The notes: generated by a model not told the origin, from the letters alone. DNA of 64,000 nt from Kutzneria viridogrisea (GCA_014138725.1 JACJID010000010.1:186001-250000), one strand, 5' to 3'; numbered from the stretch's first letter, positions 36,613 to 48,400 are shown. Numbers and translations are program-made.

Positions 36613-37985
36613 GGGGACCCCACGGGGCTGCTCTGTTCCACGGCCGCGATCAGGATGGCGCAGGCGGTCTCCACCACCTCGGCGGTGACGTTGAGCGGCG
36701 GCAGTATCCGGACGACGCAGTCCTCCCGGCCACCGAGCTCGACGATCAGCCCGTTGCGCAGCGCACGAGCCTGCACCCGTGCCGCCAGTGCGCCCGCCGG
36801 GCGGCCGTCGGCCGGGTCGGCGAGCTCGACACCCCACATCAGTCCGCGCCCGCGCACCTCGCGCACCCAGGGGTGCTCGCGCAGTCCCGCGAGCAGGTCG
36901 GCGATCTGCTCCCCGCGTTGCCGCACGTTGTCCAGTATCCGGTCGCGCCGGACGATGCCCACCGCCACGGTGCCCGCGGCGAACGCCAGCTGGTTGCCGC
37001 GAAAGGTCCCGGAGTGGGCGCCGGGCGCCCAGGTGTCCAGCCGCTGGTGGTACAGGATCAGCGACACCGGGGAGCCGATCCCGCTCAGCGCCTTGGACGC
37101 GACGATCACGTCGGGTTCGATGTCGTACTGCTCGAAGGCGAACCACGTGCCCGTGCGCCCGCACCCGGTCTGCACCTCGTCCACGATCAGCGGGATGCCC
37201 AGCTCGCTGGTCAGCGCGCGGACCCGCCGGACGAAGTCCCCGCGGGCGGGCACGACCCCGCCCTCGCCCTGGACCAGTTCCAGGATCACCGCGGCGGGTG
37301 AGGCGATGCCCGCGTTGCCGTCCCGCAGTGATCGTTCGAGGTAGCTGACGCAGTTGGTGGTGCAGGTGTCCCGGACCAGGTCCAGCGGGCACCGTCCGCA
37401 GTAGGAGTACGGGAAGAAGTGCACCCCGGGCAGTCCGTTGGCCACCGGGCGCTTCTGCGCGACCGACCCGGTCAGCGCCATCGCGGCGTGCGTGCTGCCG
37501 TGGAAGCTGCCCTGGAAGGCGAGCACGTCGCCCCGTCCGGTCGCGGTCTTGCAGAGCTTGACCGCGGCCTCGACCGCGTTGGCGCCGGTCGGTCCGCAGA
37601 AGTGCACCTTCATCCGGTCGCGCAGGCCCGGGGGCAGCATGGACAGCTGGGCCTCGCTGAAGGCGTCCTTGGCCGGAGTGGGGAAGTCCAGGCCGTGGGT
37701 GAGCCTGCCGAGCTGGTCGGTGACGGCCCGGACCAGCTCGGGGTGGTTGTGGCCCAGGGACAGCACGCCAGCGCCGGTGAGGAAGTCGATGAACACGTTG
37801 CCGTCGAGGTCGCGGACGAAGCTGCCCGCGGCCTCGGCGATCGCGATGGGCAGACGCCGCGGATAGGCCCGTGCGCTGGATTCCCATCGCTCCTGGCGGG
37901 CGAGCAACTCGGCCGAGCGGGGACCCGGCAGGTCGCAGGTGACGTGCGGGCCCTGTCGGGCCGCGGAGTGGTCGAGCAAGGTCAT
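36609..37985 (-). CDS. 2,4-diaminobutyrate 4-aminotransferase (class III PLP)
   Basis: This 458-residue aminotransferase of the EctB/PvdH/Dat type makes 2,4-diaminobutyrate from aspartate semialdehyde. Signatures: [79 protein letters not shown] and the PLP Lys in [12 protein letters not shown]. The [12 protein letters not shown] segment is typical of diaminobutyrate transaminases. The ATG overlaps the stop of the Pls-type synthetase (ATGA), and its end overlaps the aspartokinase start. The assignment to diaminobutyrate rather than ornithine or GABA rests on these motifs plus the aspartokinase neighbour. Confidence 0.88.
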   Translation of the reverse strand: MTLLDHSAARQGPHVTCDLPGPRSAELLARQERWESSARAYPRRLPIAIAEAAGSFVRDLDGNVFIDFLTGAGVLSLGHNHPELVRAVTDQLGRLTHGLDFPTPAKDAFSEAQLSMLPPGLRDRMKVHFCGPTGANAVEAAVKLCKTATGRGDVLAFQGSFHGSTHAAMALTGSVAQKRPVANGLPGVHFFPYSYCGRCPLDLVRDTCTTNCVSYLERSLRDGNAGIASPAAVILELVQGEGGVVPARGDFVRRVRALTSELGIPLIVDEVQTGCGRTGTWFAFEQYDIEPDVIVASKALSGIGSPVSLILYHQRLDTWAPGAHSGTFRGNQLAFAAGTVAVGIVRRDRILDNVRQRGEQIADLLAGLREHPWVREVRGRGLMWGVELADPADGRPAGALAARVQARALRNGLIVELGGREDCVVRILPPLNVTAEVVETACAILIAAVEQSSPVGSP

Positions 37986-40900
37986 GAGAGCTCCCGGGGT
38001 CGGGCCAGTGGGGCGTGTGCGATGGCTGGTGCCGGAGGCGCACCGATCTGCCTGGCCGGGTTTCCCCGCCACCTGCTGCCAGCGGCGACCTCCTCCCCCT
38101 TCATGAGGAAGGAGTCGGCGTCGAGCACGGCGCCCTCCCCCATCCTCACCGCGTAGTGGACAAGGGCGTTGATGCCCACCGTGCAGTCCGCGCCGATCGT
38201 GATGTGGTCGGATTTGAAGACGCCGTCCTCCAGCGAGTGGCCCTGGATCGTGCTGCCCTCGTTGAGAGTGCATCCCCTGCCCAGGGTGACCAGGGACCGC
38301 TCGGATATGACGCAGCCGTTGTCGAGGACACGGCCGCCCGTCCGCACTCCCTGCAACCGCAGCACCACGTTCTTGAACGTCGTGCCGTTGAGCACCCGCT
38401 GGTACTGCAACGCGCTGAACTTCCAGAACCGTTCGTGCAGCCAGTAGTAGGGATCGTAAATCGAGCAGAACCGCGGTCGGAGCTTCCGAAAGGCCATGGC
38501 CGCGCGTTCCATGAAAACGAAGTACCCGATCGTGACCACCGGGGCGACCACGATGTACAGCGCGAAGGTGGTCGGCCCGAACTCCGGGTAGAGCTCACCG
38601 GCGATCATCACCAGCAGCAGCTGCACGAGGAAATGGACCCAGTGCGCGAACAGGTAGATGCCGATGGTGGCGGCGTTGTGCCGGTTCTTCGCGGCAAGGC
38701 GGCGTCGTCGCAGCGGGCCGCCGGCCAGCTCGGTGAACCGCGCGTCGCGGCGGACCGATCGCGGTATCTCGAAGCTGGGTGATCCCAGCAGCCCGACGCC
38801 CTCGCGGGCCGGACCGTCGACCGGGACCATGACCTTCGTCGCGAACAGGCAGTTGTCGCCGGTCGTGGCGCGCGCGGGGTAGACGACGTTGGTGCCCAGG
38901 AAGCTGCGCGCCCCGATCCTGGCCCGCGACAACCGGAAGGAGCTGCTCGAGTAGTCGGCGTTGATCACCGACAGGCCGTCGGAGACCATCGTGCCGGTGC
39001 CGACGGCGACGTGGAACGGCGTCTCGTGCTTGAGCGCCAGCCCGAAGTTCGACCCCGTCTGCTCCACCACGCCCAGGTCGTACCCGAGCCAGATCAGGTA
39101 GTGCACGATGTAGGAGCTGTCGCCGAACAGGTTCATGAACGCCTGGCTGTTGGTCAGGCGCGCGATGACGCGGTGCGCCCAGTAGTGGAACCCGTAGAGC
39201 GGGTAGACCACGTCCGGGCGGAGCACCAGGTTCAGCACCTTGGGAACCGTGCCCACGAGTACGAGGCCGAGGAGCAGTGCGCCGAGGAACACCACGCCGG
39301 ACAGCACCACGGCATCCCGGTAGAGGACCCAGTTCGACAGCACCGCGGCCGGGGGGTCGGACAGCTCGGTGAAGGTCGGGAACCGCTGCACCAGCTTGAC
39401 CACGAGCCCGACGCCCAACGGCAAGTACAGGCACAGCACGCCGCACAACTGCGCCAGGCAGAACGCGATCCGCCGCACCGAGCCGCAGCCGACGGGGCCG
39501 ATCACCCGGTAGTCCACATCAGACGGTTGCGCGGGCGAGCCGTGCCAGCTCTGCCCGGCGGGCACGGTCTGGGCGGTCTGGAGCGAGGAGTTGTGCCCCA
39601 GCTGGGACCAGTCGCCGAGCGAGGTGCCCAGGTCGAGCACCGTGGCCTCGCCGACGAGCACGTGCCTGCCCAGGTGGACGGGCCCGGTGTGGATCAGCCC
39701 CGACCTCGCGCGGTAGCAGGTGAAGTAGGAGTCCTTGCGGATGACCGTGTTCGCCCCGATGGTGAGCAGGTCGGTACACACCGGCACGATCCTGGAGAAG
39801 ATCACGACCCGTGGACCGATCGTGGCGCCCAGCGCCCTGAGGTAGAGCACGTACAGGGGGGACCCGGTGAACAGCACCAGTGGACTGGAGCGGATCAGCG
39901 CCTTGACCGCCCAGAAGCGCAAGTAGGCCAGGCTCCACACCTGGATCTGCTGCGGTTTCCAGCGGCCGATGAGCAACCATTTCGCGATGATCGGCACGGC
40001 GCACAGCCCGGTGAAACCGGCCACCCCGTACTCGACCGCGCGCAGGTAGGTGGCCAGCAGTCCGTCGCCCTGGGAGATCCAGGCGTACCCCCCGACGGCG
40101 AGCAGCGCGACACCGTAGGAGTAGGCGAGGAAGAACAGGAACTGCAACGCTCCACAAAGGACGTACCTCAGCGTGCTGACGGCCGGCTCGGTGGCCGCCT
40201 GGTCGCCGGGTTCCGGGGTGGCGGGCGTGCCGGGTGGCTGTGCGGCGGCCAGGCTCCGGATGGTCGGATGCAGGTAGACCTCCCGCATCGACACCGGCAT
40301 GAGGTCCCGGTGCGCCCTTGTCCGCGCGCACAGCCGTGCCATCAGCAGCGAGTTGGCGCCGAGGTCGTCGAAGAAGTGGCTGTCCACCGACACCTGCTCG
40401 ACGCGCAGGATCTGGGCGAGTTCCGCGGCGAGGTACCGCTCGGTGTCCGTGGCCGGGGCGACGAGGTGGTGCGGCGCGGCGCCGCCGCGTTCCCCGCTGG
40501 GCGCGGGCAGCCGCTTGCGGTCGGCCTTGCCGCTGGCGAGCACGGGAATGGCGTCGAGTTCCTCCAGATAGGTGGGCACCATGTAGCCGGGCAGGTGGTC
40601 GGCCAACCACTGGCGGACCAGCCCCGGGTCGACGCGGCCCCGGCTCCTGCTGGCGGTGTAGTAGGCGACCAGTTCCGGCATCCCCGGCTCGGGCTCGTAC
40701 GTGCTGACCACCGCCTGCGCGATTCCCGGCGCCTGGGACAGCACCGACTCGATCTCGGTCAGCTCCACGCGAAAGCCCCGGATCTTCACCTGGGTGTCGA
40801 GTCGGCCGTGGTACTCCACCTCACCTTGGTCGTTGACCCGCCCCAGGTCACCGGTGCGGTAGATCCGTCCCGAGGGGTTGTTCCCGATGCCGAGGAAGTC

Positions 40901-42082
40901 CGGCACGAACGCCCGGTCGGTGAGGTCCTCGCGGTTGACGTAGCCCTCGGCAAGGCCCGGCCCGGCGATGCCGATCTCGCCCAGTTCGCCGCGGGCCAGC
41001 GCCCGGTCCTCGACCGGGTCGAGTACCACCACGGAGTAGGTGGGCAGCGGGACACCGATGGTCACCGGCCGGTTGGGGTGCAACGTGGTCCAGGTCGCGG
41101 TGACCGTGGCCTCGGTGGGACCGTAGACGTTGAGGAACCGGCGACCGGGCAGGTGCCAGCGGTTGACCAGGTCCTGTGGGCAGGCCTCGCCGGAGACCAG
41201 CAGGAACCGCAGGTCCGGGAGGTCCTCCTCCAGCGTGGCCAGCAGTGTCGGCACGCAGCACAGCGCCGTGACGCCCCTGGCGGTCAGGAACTGGTGTAGT
41301 TCGGCGCCGATCAGCGGGCCGCCACCGGGTTTGGGGACCAGGGTCGCGCCGGTCACCAACGGCACCCAGATCTCCTCCACGGAGAAGTCGAAGGCGATGG
41401 TCATGCCCTGGTAGACGCGATCCTGTGGGCGCAGCCCGTAGACCTCCGCTGCGACGCGCACGAAGTTGCAGATGCTGGCGTGCTGGATCGCCACGCCCTT
41501 GGGGCGGCCGGTGGACCCGGAGGTGTAGACGATGTAGCACAGCTCGTCGACCGGTTCGCCGCGTTCGGACTCGGTGAGGCAGCTGTCGTCCTGCTCGTCC
41601 ACGAGCCGCTGCGCCTGGTCGAGGCTGACCACCGTGCGGGTTTCGGCGCGCTCGGGCAGGTCCGCCGAGCAGAGCACCATCCGCACGCCGGCGTCCCGCA
41701 GGATGTAGGACAGCCGGTCGGGTGGGAAGCCCGGGTCGAGCGGCACGTAGGCGGCGTTGATCTTGAGCACCGCCAGCATGCCGAGGTAGCAGTGCACCGG
41801 CTGGTCGAACAGCAGGCCGATCCGGTCCCCCGGCCGGGCACCGAGGGCGAGCAGGTGCCGGGCGAGTTGGTTGGCGCGCCGGTCCAGTTGGTCGTAGGTG
41901 AGCGCCTGGCCCTCGGCGTCCACGGCCAGGCGGTCGTGGTGGCCGCTGGCGCGCAGCACCCGGCAGCGCTGCTCGAACAGGTGGTGCAGTCGTTCACCGC
42001 TTCGCCAGCGCGGTCCGCGCTCGCTTGCCGCGCCCACCAGGACCAGCTCCGCGAGCCGAGTGGTCGATTCGATCCCGGTCAC
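37982..42082 (-). CDS. Pls-type single-module NRPS, predicted poly(2,4-diaminobutyrate) synthetase
   Basis: This 1366-residue membrane enzyme has an N-terminal adenylation domain (about 20-520; core [33 protein letters not shown]), a carrier domain with phosphopantetheine Ser578 in [11 protein letters not shown], and then, instead of a condensation or thioesterase domain, a membrane region alternating with three soluble domains. These show acyltransferase-like beta-helix motifs ([59 protein letters not shown]). This is the plan of epsilon-poly-L-lysine synthetase. With diaminobutyrate genes downstream the likely product is poly-diaminobutyrate. GTG 42082 follows AAGGAGG. Confidence 0.9.
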   Translation of the reverse strand: MTGIESTTRLAELVLVGAASERGPRWRSGERLHHLFEQRCRVLRASGHHDRLAVDAEGQALTYDQLDRRANQLARHLLALGARPGDRIGLLFDQPVHCYLGMLAVLKINAAYVPLDPGFPPDRLSYILRDAGVRMVLCSADLPERAETRTVVSLDQAQRLVDEQDDSCLTESERGEPVDELCYIVYTSGSTGRPKGVAIQHASICNFVRVAAEVYGLRPQDRVYQGMTIAFDFSVEEIWVPLVTGATLVPKPGGGPLIGAELHQFLTARGVTALCCVPTLLATLEEDLPDLRFLLVSGEACPQDLVNRWHLPGRRFLNVYGPTEATVTATWTTLHPNRPVTIGVPLPTYSVVVLDPVEDRALARGELGEIGIAGPGLAEGYVNREDLTDRAFVPDFLGIGNNPSGRIYRTGDLGRVNDQGEVEYHGRLDTQVKIRGFRVELTEIESVLSQAPGIAQAVVSTYEPEPGMPELVAYYTASRSRGRVDPGLVRQWLADHLPGYMVPTYLEELDAIPVLASGKADRKRLPAPSGERGGAAPHHLVAPATDTERYLAAELAQILRVEQVSVDSHFFDDLGANSLLMARLCARTRAHRDLMPVSMREVYLHPTIRSLAAAQPPGTPATPEPGDQAATEPAVSTLRYVLCGALQFLFFLAYSYGVALLAVGGYAWISQGDGLLATYLRAVEYGVAGFTGLCAVPIIAKWLLIGRWKPQQIQVWSLAYLRFWAVKALIRSSPLVLFTGSPLYVLYLRALGATIGPRVVIFSRIVPVCTDLLTIGANTVIRKDSYFTCYRARSGLIHTGPVHLGRHVLVGEATVLDLGTSLGDWSQLGHNSSLQTAQTVPAGQSWHGSPAQPSDVDYRVIGPVGCGSVRRIAFCLAQLCGVLCLYLPLGVGLVVKLVQRFPTFTELSDPPAAVLSNWVLYRDAVVLSGVVFLGALLLGLVLVGTVPKVLNLVLRPDVVYPLYGFHYWAHRVIARLTNSQAFMNLFGDSSYIVHYLIWLGYDLGVVEQTGSNFGLALKHETPFHVAVGTGTMVSDGLSVINADYSSSSFRLSRARIGARSFLGTNVVYPARATTGDNCLFATKVMVPVDGPAREGVGLLGSPSFEIPRSVRRDARFTELAGGPLRRRRLAAKNRHNAATIGIYLFAHWVHFLVQLLLVMIAGELYPEFGPTTFALYIVVAPVVTIGYFVFMERAAMAFRKLRPRFCSIYDPYYWLHERFWKFSALQYQRVLNGTTFKNVVLRLQGVRTGGRVLDNGCVISERSLVTLGRGCTLNEGSTIQGHSLEDGVFKSDHITIGADCTVGINALVHYAVRMGEGAVLDADSFLMKGEEVAAGSRWRGNPARQIGAPPAPAIAHAPLARPRELS

Positions 42083-42284
42083 CAATCCTCCTTCTGCACA
42101 AGCCGCAACTGAATCCGCAGTCATGCCGGACAGACAGCCCACTGGTCGGCGCACGCGAAACGATCAGAATCAACATCCGACTCGGCGGCTTTAAATTTTC
42201 ATTACCAATTCGCGCCGTATCCGAAAGTAGTAACAATTCACGCGCCAGCGGCGTGACCGCCGCGCACGCCCATTTCCCGCTCGT
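42083..42284 (-). promoter_or_regulatory. AT-rich gap with probable promoter for the Pls operon
   Basis: This 200-base gap between the inositol-phosphate-synthase stop and the Pls-type gene contains the most AT-rich stretch of the region (around 42189-42237, TTTAAATTTTCATTACCAAT). This suggests a separate promoter for 42082-35419. A precise -35/-10 pair cannot be fixed. Confidence 0.4.
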
Positions 42285-43403
42285 TCAGTGCTCCAGTTCG
42301 CCCCGGATGAACCGTTCCACGGCCTGGTGTGCCTCGGCGTCGGAGTACTGCTCGGGTGGGGACTTCATGAAGTAGGAGGACGCGGACAGGATCGGGCCAC
42401 CAATACCCCGGTCGAGTGCGATCCTCGCGGCGCGGATCGCGTCGATGATGATGCCCGCGGAGTTGGGGGAGTCCCAGACCTCCAGCTTGTACTCCAGGTT
42501 CAGCGGCACGTCCCCGAACGCGCGGCCCTCCAACCGGACATAGGCCCACTTGCGGTCATCCAGCCACGCCACATAGTCCGACGGGCCGATGTGCACGTTG
42601 CGGGCACCCAGGTCCCGGTCCACCTGGGAGGTCACCGACTGGGTCTTGGAGATCTTCTTGGACTCCAACCGGTCGCGCTCGAGCATGTTCTTGAAGTCCA
42701 TGTTGCCGCCCACGTTGAGCTGCATGGTGCGGTCCAGCAGCACCCCGCGGTCCTCGAACAGCTTGGCCAGCACCCGGTGGGTGATCGTGGCACCGACCTG
42801 GGACTTGATGTCATCCCCCACGATGGGCACCCCGGCCTGCGTGAACTTGGCCGCCCATGCGGGGTCGGAGGCGATGAACACCGGCAGGGCGTTGACGAAG
42901 GCCACCTTGGCCTCCAGGGCGCACTGGGCGTAGAACCGGTCAGCGTCCTCCGAGCCCACCGGCAGGTAGGACACCAGCACCTCGGCGCCGGTCTCGCGCA
43001 GTACCCGCACCACCTCGACCGGGTCCTCGTCGGACTCCTCGATCGTCTCGCGGTAGTAGCGGCCCAGCCCGTCCAGGGTGTGCCCGCGCCGCACCGGCAC
43101 GCCCAGCGGGGGCACGTCGGCGATGGTCACGGTGTTGTTCTCGCTGGCCACGATCGCCTCGGACAGGTCCCGGCCGACCTTCTTGGCGTCCACGTCGAAC
43201 GCGGCGACGAACTCGATGTCCCGCACGTGGTAGTCACCGAACTGGACGTGCATCAGCCCGGGCACCCTGCTACCGGGCTCGGCGTCACGGTAGTAGTGCA
43301 CGCCCTGCACCAGGGACGCCGCACAGTTGCCCACGCCGACAACAGCCACCCGCACACCCCGACCGCGCCCGTGTACTTCTGGTTCTGTTCGTTGGTTTGT
43401 CAT
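42285..43403 (-). CDS. Myo-inositol-1(3)-phosphate synthase
   Basis: This 372-residue NAD-dependent enzyme converts glucose 6-phosphate to inositol 3-phosphate. The NAD motif [19 protein letters not shown] opens the protein; [60 protein letters not shown] and [20 protein letters not shown] are the actinobacterial Ino1 signatures, including the Lys-rich active site ([11 protein letters not shown]). The gene overlaps the ABC exporter gene by ATGA and follows two ATP-grasp genes, so it is part of a dedicated operon rather than an isolated housekeeping copy; whether the genome has another copy is unknown. Confidence 0.96.
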   Translation of the reverse strand: MTNQRTEPEVHGRGRGVRVAVVGVGNCAASLVQGVHYYRDAEPGSRVPGLMHVQFGDYHVRDIEFVAAFDVDAKKVGRDLSEAIVASENNTVTIADVPPLGVPVRRGHTLDGLGRYYRETIEESDEDPVEVVRVLRETGAEVLVSYLPVGSEDADRFYAQCALEAKVAFVNALPVFIASDPAWAAKFTQAGVPIVGDDIKSQVGATITHRVLAKLFEDRGVLLDRTMQLNVGGNMDFKNMLERDRLESKKISKTQSVTSQVDRDLGARNVHIGPSDYVAWLDDRKWAYVRLEGRAFGDVPLNLEYKLEVWDSPNSAGIIIDAIRAARIALDRGIGGPILSASSYFMKSPPEQYSDAEAHQAVERFIRGELEH

Positions 43404-45319
43404 GTGGTCCGCACCCTGCCTTCCCGGTGAGCACTGGCGTGATCACCCAGATCCAGCTCGACCGGTTCGGTCGCGTAGCGGTTCTGCTCGGCGAGCAGCC
43501 GCGCGAACACGCCTGCCCGCGCCTTGAGTTGCCGGTAGGTCCCCCGTTCGACGATCCGGCCGCCGTCCAGCACGGCGATCTCGTCCACGTGGCCGAGCAT
43601 GGCCAGCCGGTGCGAGATCATGATCACCGTGCGGCCCTCGGTGAGCCGTTCGATCGCGCGCATCACCTCGACCTCCGCCTCGACGTCCAGGCTCGCGGTC
43701 GGCTCGTCGAGCACGAGGATGGGCGCGTCGCGCAGGATGGCCCGCGCGATCGCGATCCGTTGTCGCTGCCCGCAGGAGAAGTTGCCGCCGTGTTCGTGCA
43801 CGGGAGCGGCGTAGCCGCCGGGCAGTTCCATGATCATGTCGTGCAGGCACGCCTGGCGTGCCGCGGCGACCACTTCCTCTTCAGTGGCCCCGGGTCTGCC
43901 CAGCAGCAGGTTCTCCCGGACGCTGCCCTCGAACAGCACCGAGTCCTGTAGGACCATGCCGATGTTGCCGCGCAGGAACTCCAGCGGGTGCTCACGGGTG
44001 TCCACGCCGTCGACGGTGATCGAGCCCTGCCACGGCTCGTGCAGGCGCGCCAACAGCTTGACCATTGTGGACTTGCCGCCCCCGGACAGGCCGACCAGCG
44101 CCAGCCGGGTACCGACCGGTACCTCCAGGTCCACCCCGCGCAGCACCGGTTCGCCTGGCTGGTAACCGAAGACCACGCCCGCGAAGGCCACCTCGCCCCG
44201 CGCCCGGCCCGGCAGGACGCGAGCGGGCCCGCCCGGCAGCTGGTCCTCCCTGGGCTGGTCGAGCACTTCCTGGACCCGCTCCACCGCCGCGGCGGCGGCC
44301 GACACCTGCAACATGAGCTTGGACAGGTCGCGCATGGGTTGGTAGAGCAGCTTGGAGTAGGCCAGGAACACCGTCAGCGTCCCCACGGTCAGGCTGCCCG
44401 CCGGGATCGTGACCAGCCACAGCGTGAAGTCGTGCCCGGCGGCGACCCACGCGCCGACCACGACGATCACCGTGTTGCTCACCGTCAGCAGGAGGATGAC
44501 CAGTGGGCTGAACTCCGCCTGCCGCCGGCCCGCCCGCAGCGCGGGCCGGCGCTGCGCCTCGGCGCGCTCGGCGAACACGCGCCCGGCCCACCGCTCCAGG
44601 GTGAACACCTTGACCTCGGCGATGGCGCCGATCATCGAGGCGGCCACCTCGGCGACCCGGCCCGCGGCCCGGGCGGCCTGTTTGGACGCTCGCTTGGTGT
44701 GGTGCGTGTAGCAGGCGACGATCACGAACAGCGGTGGCACCACGCACATCGACAGCACGGTGAACTGCCAGCTGATCGCCAGCATCACCACCAGGATGCC
44801 GACCAGGGTCAGCAGCCCGGACAACAGGTCCACCAGGCCGTCGGTGACCAGCTTGCCGATGTCGGAGATGTTGCCGCTCAACCGCTGCACGACCTCCCCC
44901 AGCCGCTGCCGGCCGTGCCAGGCCAGCGGGGTGCGCACCAGGTGGTCGAAGACGCGGGTGCGCAGTGCCGCCTCCAGGTCCTGGCCGACGAAGGCGGCCA
45001 CCGACCGCCGGACGAACGCCACCAGTGCCTCGGCGGCCCCCAGGAGCAGCAACACCGTCGCGGAGGCAAGGATGACGGCGAACTGCGAGTGCCCCGGGGA
45101 CACCGGCCGCGGCCCACCGGGCGCCAGGCCGTCCAGCGCGGTGAGCAGCGGGGCGAGCGGGGGCAGTCCAGGATCACGGTCGTTGATGATCTTGTCGAGT
45201 ATCCACTTGAGCGGGAACGCGGCCAGCACGCTGCCCGCCACCCCCACGAAGGTCAGGCCGATCGCGGTCAGCACCAGCACCCGGCGCCCGCGCAGGCCGT
45301 GGAACAGGAACCCGATCAT
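43400..45319 (-). CDS. ABC exporter, fused membrane and ATPase domains (ABCB type)
   Basis: This 639-residue half-transporter has an N-terminal six-helix region (from [20 protein letters not shown] to about residue 330) and a C-terminal nucleotide-binding domain with Walker [10 protein letters not shown], signature [17 protein letters not shown] (one residue off the usual LSGGQ), Walker [13 protein letters not shown] and H-loop ISHRL. No peptidase domain precedes it. It is coupled on both sides (ATGA overlaps with the ATP-grasp-kinase fusion and with inositol-phosphate synthase), so its cargo is probably the product of that operon or the polycation made by the next one. Confidence 0.93.
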   Translation of the reverse strand: MIGFLFHGLRGRRVLVLTAIGLTFVGVAGSVLAAFPLKWILDKIINDRDPGLPPLAPLLTALDGLAPGGPRPVSPGHSQFAVILASATVLLLLGAAEALVAFVRRSVAAFVGQDLEAALRTRVFDHLVRTPLAWHGRQRLGEVVQRLSGNISDIGKLVTDGLVDLLSGLLTLVGILVVMLAISWQFTVLSMCVVPPLFVIVACYTHHTKRASKQAARAAGRVAEVAASMIGAIAEVKVFTLERWAGRVFAERAEAQRRPALRAGRRQAEFSPLVILLLTVSNTVIVVVGAWVAAGHDFTLWLVTIPAGSLTVGTLTVFLAYSKLLYQPMRDLSKLMLQVSAAAAAVERVQEVLDQPREDQLPGGPARVLPGRARGEVAFAGVVFGYQPGEPVLRGVDLEVPVGTRLALVGLSGGGKSTMVKLLARLHEPWQGSITVDGVDTREHPLEFLRGNIGMVLQDSVLFEGSVRENLLLGRPGATEEEVVAAARQACLHDMIMELPGGYAAPVHEHGGNFSCGQRQRIAIARAILRDAPILVLDEPTASLDVEAEVEVMRAIERLTEGRTVIMISHRLAMLGHVDEIAVLDGGRIVERGTYRQLKARAGVFARLLAEQNRYATEPVELDLGDHASAHREGRVRTT

Positions 45320-47538
45320 GCCGCACTCACCGCCCCGCTCTCGAAGCGCCGCAAGCAGTCCCATGCCACGGCCAGCGCGGCGTGCAGCGCCCGTGGCCGG
45401 GGGCTGGCGACGCGGCGGGAGTGCCGTGAGGCGATCTTGAGCAGTACGGCGGCCTCGTAGAGGTGGGCACGTCGGCGCACCTCGTCCACCTCCCCCTCGG
45501 CGAGACCGCCGGCGAGCAGGCCGTCGAGGTGCACCTCCAGGAACCGCTGCCGGGCGGCGTGGCACCACGCCCCGCTCTCCGCCTGCCGCAGCGCTCGGCC
45601 CCGTGGCCGCAGGTAGGCCAGGAAGTAGCCCTGGTCCAGCGCCGGGTCCCCCAGGCCGGTGCCATCGAAGTCGATCACCACCGGTCGAGTGGGTCCGCAG
45701 AAGACCACCTGGCTGGGCTTGAAAGCCCCGTGCACCGGGGTCCGCACAGTGCTCGGCGCGGACCGCAGCGCCTCGACCAGTGCGGAGGACAGCCGCGCCA
45801 TCTCGCCCGCGAAGCCGGGGGCGTGTCCTGCCAGCGCCGCCGCCCACCCACGTGCGCGCCGGGCGTACGTGGCACCGCACGTCAGGTCGGCCAGGCCGTC
45901 GGCAGGGCAGTCCACGTGCAGCCGGGCCAGGGCCGTGGCGCAGGCAGCCACCGCCGCCACGGCCGTCTGGGGATCCTCGCTCGCCCAGTGCGGGCTCAGC
46001 AGCTTGTTGCCGTCGACCTGGCCTTGGCGGTCAGCGCCACCAGCGGCCTCGCTCAGCACCAGGTCGAGCTCGCGCACCACCGCCAGCGGCCGGGCCACGA
46101 AGGGCATGCCCGTACACCACAACGCCTCCGCGACCCGGTGCGCCACGAGCCCCACGCCGAGGTCCCGGTACACCTTGCCGTACACGACGAGCTCGCGCAG
46201 GTCGGCGCGATCCCTTGCGGCGGCGGTGATCTGGTAGCGGATGACGCACCGCGACCCCGGCTTGTACCGGATCGGGGTCGCTCGAACGGACACCACCCGC
46301 GCGGACGGATCGTCGAGGACGAGTCGGCACGCGTCGGCCAACCGAGTGCTCAACTGGTCGCCCGGTACGGGGCCGAGCGCGGCGGGCAGACCGGGCAGTC
46401 CCTCGTCACAAGGGAAGGACCGCACGGTAAGGCCGATCGAGGGCAGTTCCACCACGGTTGGCCGCACACCTCGCACCGCCAAGGACCCGACACCGGCCAG
46501 CAGATCGGTGACCCCCGGGTCGGCGGCGGCGTGCTCGGCGAGCGAGGCCAGGAGCACTGGCCGGGACGAGCCCGCGGCATAGCTGACCACAAGCCCCTGC
46601 CCTGGCTTGCGTCGTACGCGGGACACCCGTAGCCGCACATCCGGGTCGCTGACCAGCCTGCCGACCGCGCGGTGCAGGGCGGGCAGGACGGTCGGGGCGA
46701 CTCGAGGCGGTACGACGGGCACTGTCCCCGCCCGCTGAGCACGCCGACTCGCGACCTCGTGGACCAGCGCCGCGAGGGCCTGCGCTGCTCCGGACACGCC
46801 ACGGCATCCAGGAAAGGCATTGATGTCAACGACAATCGGCCCGCGAGCGGTGAGCAGCACGTCAACCCCGTGTACCAGCAAGGAGAAGGTCTCACCGACG
46901 CGGCGGGCCAGCGCCCGCAGGCCGGACTTGAACGCCTCGTCCCCCACCGGGTGCGTCGTTGCCGGGGCATCGGGGTCAAGTCGGCTCCGGCGCCGTGCCA
47001 GGAACACCTCCTCGCCGATCGCCCACAGCTTGTAGTCCCAGCCGTCGTTGGGGAGGAACTCCTGCACCACAACGGGTTCACCGGCCCACCGCGCTTCCAG
47101 CGAGCGCAGCTGGCGGAGGTCGTCCACCTTGGCCACCAGGTCAGCGCGGCGGCTGCGCGTGCTCTTGACCACGACCGGGAACGCATGACTGGACGCCTGG
47201 CGGACGAACTCGGAAAGCCGAGTGAAGGCGTGGGTGGGCGCGAACGGCAGACCCGCCGCGGTCGCGCGCCGGGCCATGCGAAGCCGGTGCTGGCAGTTGG
47301 CGGTGCCCACGGGGTCGTTGACGACCACGCCGCCGCTGCGGCGCAGCGAGTGGCCGAGGGCCACAGCTCGCGCCGAGCGCGACTTGAGCAGGTAGACGTC
47401 GGCGAACCGGACGGGGTCGGCGAACTCGTTGGCGTGGCTGGGATCCAGCACCTCCACGGTGTCCGTGGGCGCGAGGATCTCCGCGAAGGCAGTCAGCGTC
47501 GGGTGGTCCCTGGTGTCGCTCAGTACGCAGATGTGCAT
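45316..47538 (-). CDS. ATP-grasp (ITPK-like) / APH-like kinase fusion
   Basis: This 740-residue two-domain protein starts MHICVLSDTRDHPTLTAF. Residues 1-270 are an ATP-grasp domain: FPVVVKSTRSRRADLV, VVVQEFLPNDGWDYKLWAIG (D168-K170) and VVDINAFPGCRGV (D238-N240). The DINxFPG ending and the YKLxAIG turn resemble inositol 1,3,4-trisphosphate 5/6-kinases more than RimK ligases. Residues 330-740 look like an aminoglycoside-phosphotransferase/choline-kinase fold, but the catalytic loop reads HGAFKPSQ (603-610) where HGDLHPGN is expected, losing the catalytic Asp, while VIDFDGTGLGDPALD keeps the metal Asp. Coupled to ABC exporter and one base from the second ATP-grasp gene. Substrate assignment is inference from motif and neighbouring inositol-phosphate synthase. 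Confidence 0.8.
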   Translation of the reverse strand: MHICVLSDTRDHPTLTAFAEILAPTDTVEVLDPSHANEFADPVRFADVYLLKSRSARAVALGHSLRRSGGVVVNDPVGTANCQHRLRMARRATAAGLPFAPTHAFTRLSEFVRQASSHAFPVVVKSTRSRRADLVAKVDDLRQLRSLEARWAGEPVVVQEFLPNDGWDYKLWAIGEEVFLARRRSRLDPDAPATTHPVGDEAFKSGLRALARRVGETFSLLVHGVDVLLTARGPIVVDINAFPGCRGVSGAAQALAALVHEVASRRAQRAGTVPVVPPRVAPTVLPALHRAVGRLVSDPDVRLRVSRVRRKPGQGLVVSYAAGSSRPVLLASLAEHAAADPGVTDLLAGVGSLAVRGVRPTVVELPSIGLTVRSFPCDEGLPGLPAALGPVPGDQLSTRLADACRLVLDDPSARVVSVRATPIRYKPGSRCVIRYQITAAARDRADLRELVVYGKVYRDLGVGLVAHRVAEALWCTGMPFVARPLAVVRELDLVLSEAAGGADRQGQVDGNKLLSPHWASEDPQTAVAAVAACATALARLHVDCPADGLADLTCGATYARRARGWAAALAGHAPGFAGEMARLSSALVEALRSAPSTVRTPVHGAFKPSQVVFCGPTRPVVIDFDGTGLGDPALDQGYFLAYLRPRGRALRQAESGAWCHAARQRFLEVHLDGLLAGGLAEGEVDEVRRRAHLYEAAVLLKIASRHSRRVASPRPRALHAALAVAWDCLRRFESGAVSAA

Positions 47539-47539
47539 G

Positions 47540-48400
47540 TCAGCACCCGCTCTGGGCGTTCACCGGCCGCTGCGGGACAGGTGGCAGCTCGACACGCCGC
47601 TCGGCGGCCAGCCGCAGCACCCCCCGCGCCACCCGGCCCACCGCGTCCGGGACGCAGCGGAAACTCGGGAAGTCGTTGATGTCGACCACCATCCAGCCCT
47701 CCGGCCCCTCGACCAGGTCGACCCCGAACAGGTCGAGCCCGAACACCGCGCCCACCTCGGTGACCAGTTCGGCGACGTCGTCGGCCAGCGCGATCATCTG
47801 GTCCCGGACCGGGGCGTCGGGGTGCAGCGGAGAGCGTTGGGCAGTCGCGTACAGGGTTCCGCACGCCGCGTAGACCTTGATGTCCGTGCCCGGGTTGGTG
47901 ATGTAGGGCTGGGCCAGCAGGAAACCCTCGCCGAGGACCTTTCCCCGCACCTTGGCCAGTTCCGCGCGGTCGCGCACCAGGTAGACCGAGCGGCAGGAGC
48001 TGCCGTTGGCGGGTTTGACCACCAGTGGGTAGTGCTCCAGCGGGACCTCGTAGAGCAGGTCGGGGGTGGACACGAAGTAGGTCAGCGGGAAGGGCAGGCC
48101 GTGGTGCCTGGCCACCGCCGCGGCCACCGCCTTGTCCCGCACCTTGCGGATCGCCGAGACCTTGTTGATCGTCGTCAGCCCGGCGACCGAGGCCGCCTCG
48201 AGCAGGCTCAGGCCGGGCCCGCCGGAGACCGTCTTGAGCACCCAGGCGTCGTGCTGGCTCTCCCACAGCAGTTCGGTGATCCTGGTGGCCGACCGTTCTG
48301 GTTCCAGGATGTCGACCTGGTGGCCCCAGTTGGCGATCTGTTTGGCCACGGCGATTGGCATGCTGTCGTTCCGATAGCAGTTCTCCACAATGAAGCACAT
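47540..48400 (-). CDS. ATP-grasp protein, ITPK/RimK-like
   Basis: This 286-residue cytoplasmic ATP-grasp enzyme begins MCFIVENCYRNDSMPIAVAK. ATP-binding motifs: YPLVVKPANGSSCRSVYLV, LLAQPYITNPGTDIKVYAAC (D173, K175), FGLDLFGVDLVEGPEGWM and VVDINDFPSFRCVPDA (D240-N242, the metal site). It is related to the N-terminal domain of the downstream fusion, and the pair could act in series or as a heteromer. Nearby inositol-phosphate synthase makes inositol phosphate a candidate substrate; peptide or amide ligation remains the alternative. It is the first gene of the operon; an in-frame TTG at 48406 is an alternative start. Confidence 0.8.
   Translation of the reverse strand: MCFIVENCYRNDSMPIAVAKQIANWGHQVDILEPERSATRITELLWESQHDAWVLKTVSGGPGLSLLEAASVAGLTTINKVSAIRKVRDKAVAAAVARHHGLPFPLTYFVSTPDLLYEVPLEHYPLVVKPANGSSCRSVYLVRDRAELAKVRGKVLGEGFLLAQPYITNPGTDIKVYAACGTLYATAQRSPLHPDAPVRDQMIALADDVAELVTEVGAVFGLDLFGVDLVEGPEGWMVVDINDFPSFRCVPDAVGRVARGVLRLAAERRVELPPVPQRPVNAQSGC

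Noticed and set aside
39011-41299. 762-codon plus-strand frame opposite the Pls-type synthetase
   Set aside because: His/Gln/Val-rich composition of an antisense frame; no domain.
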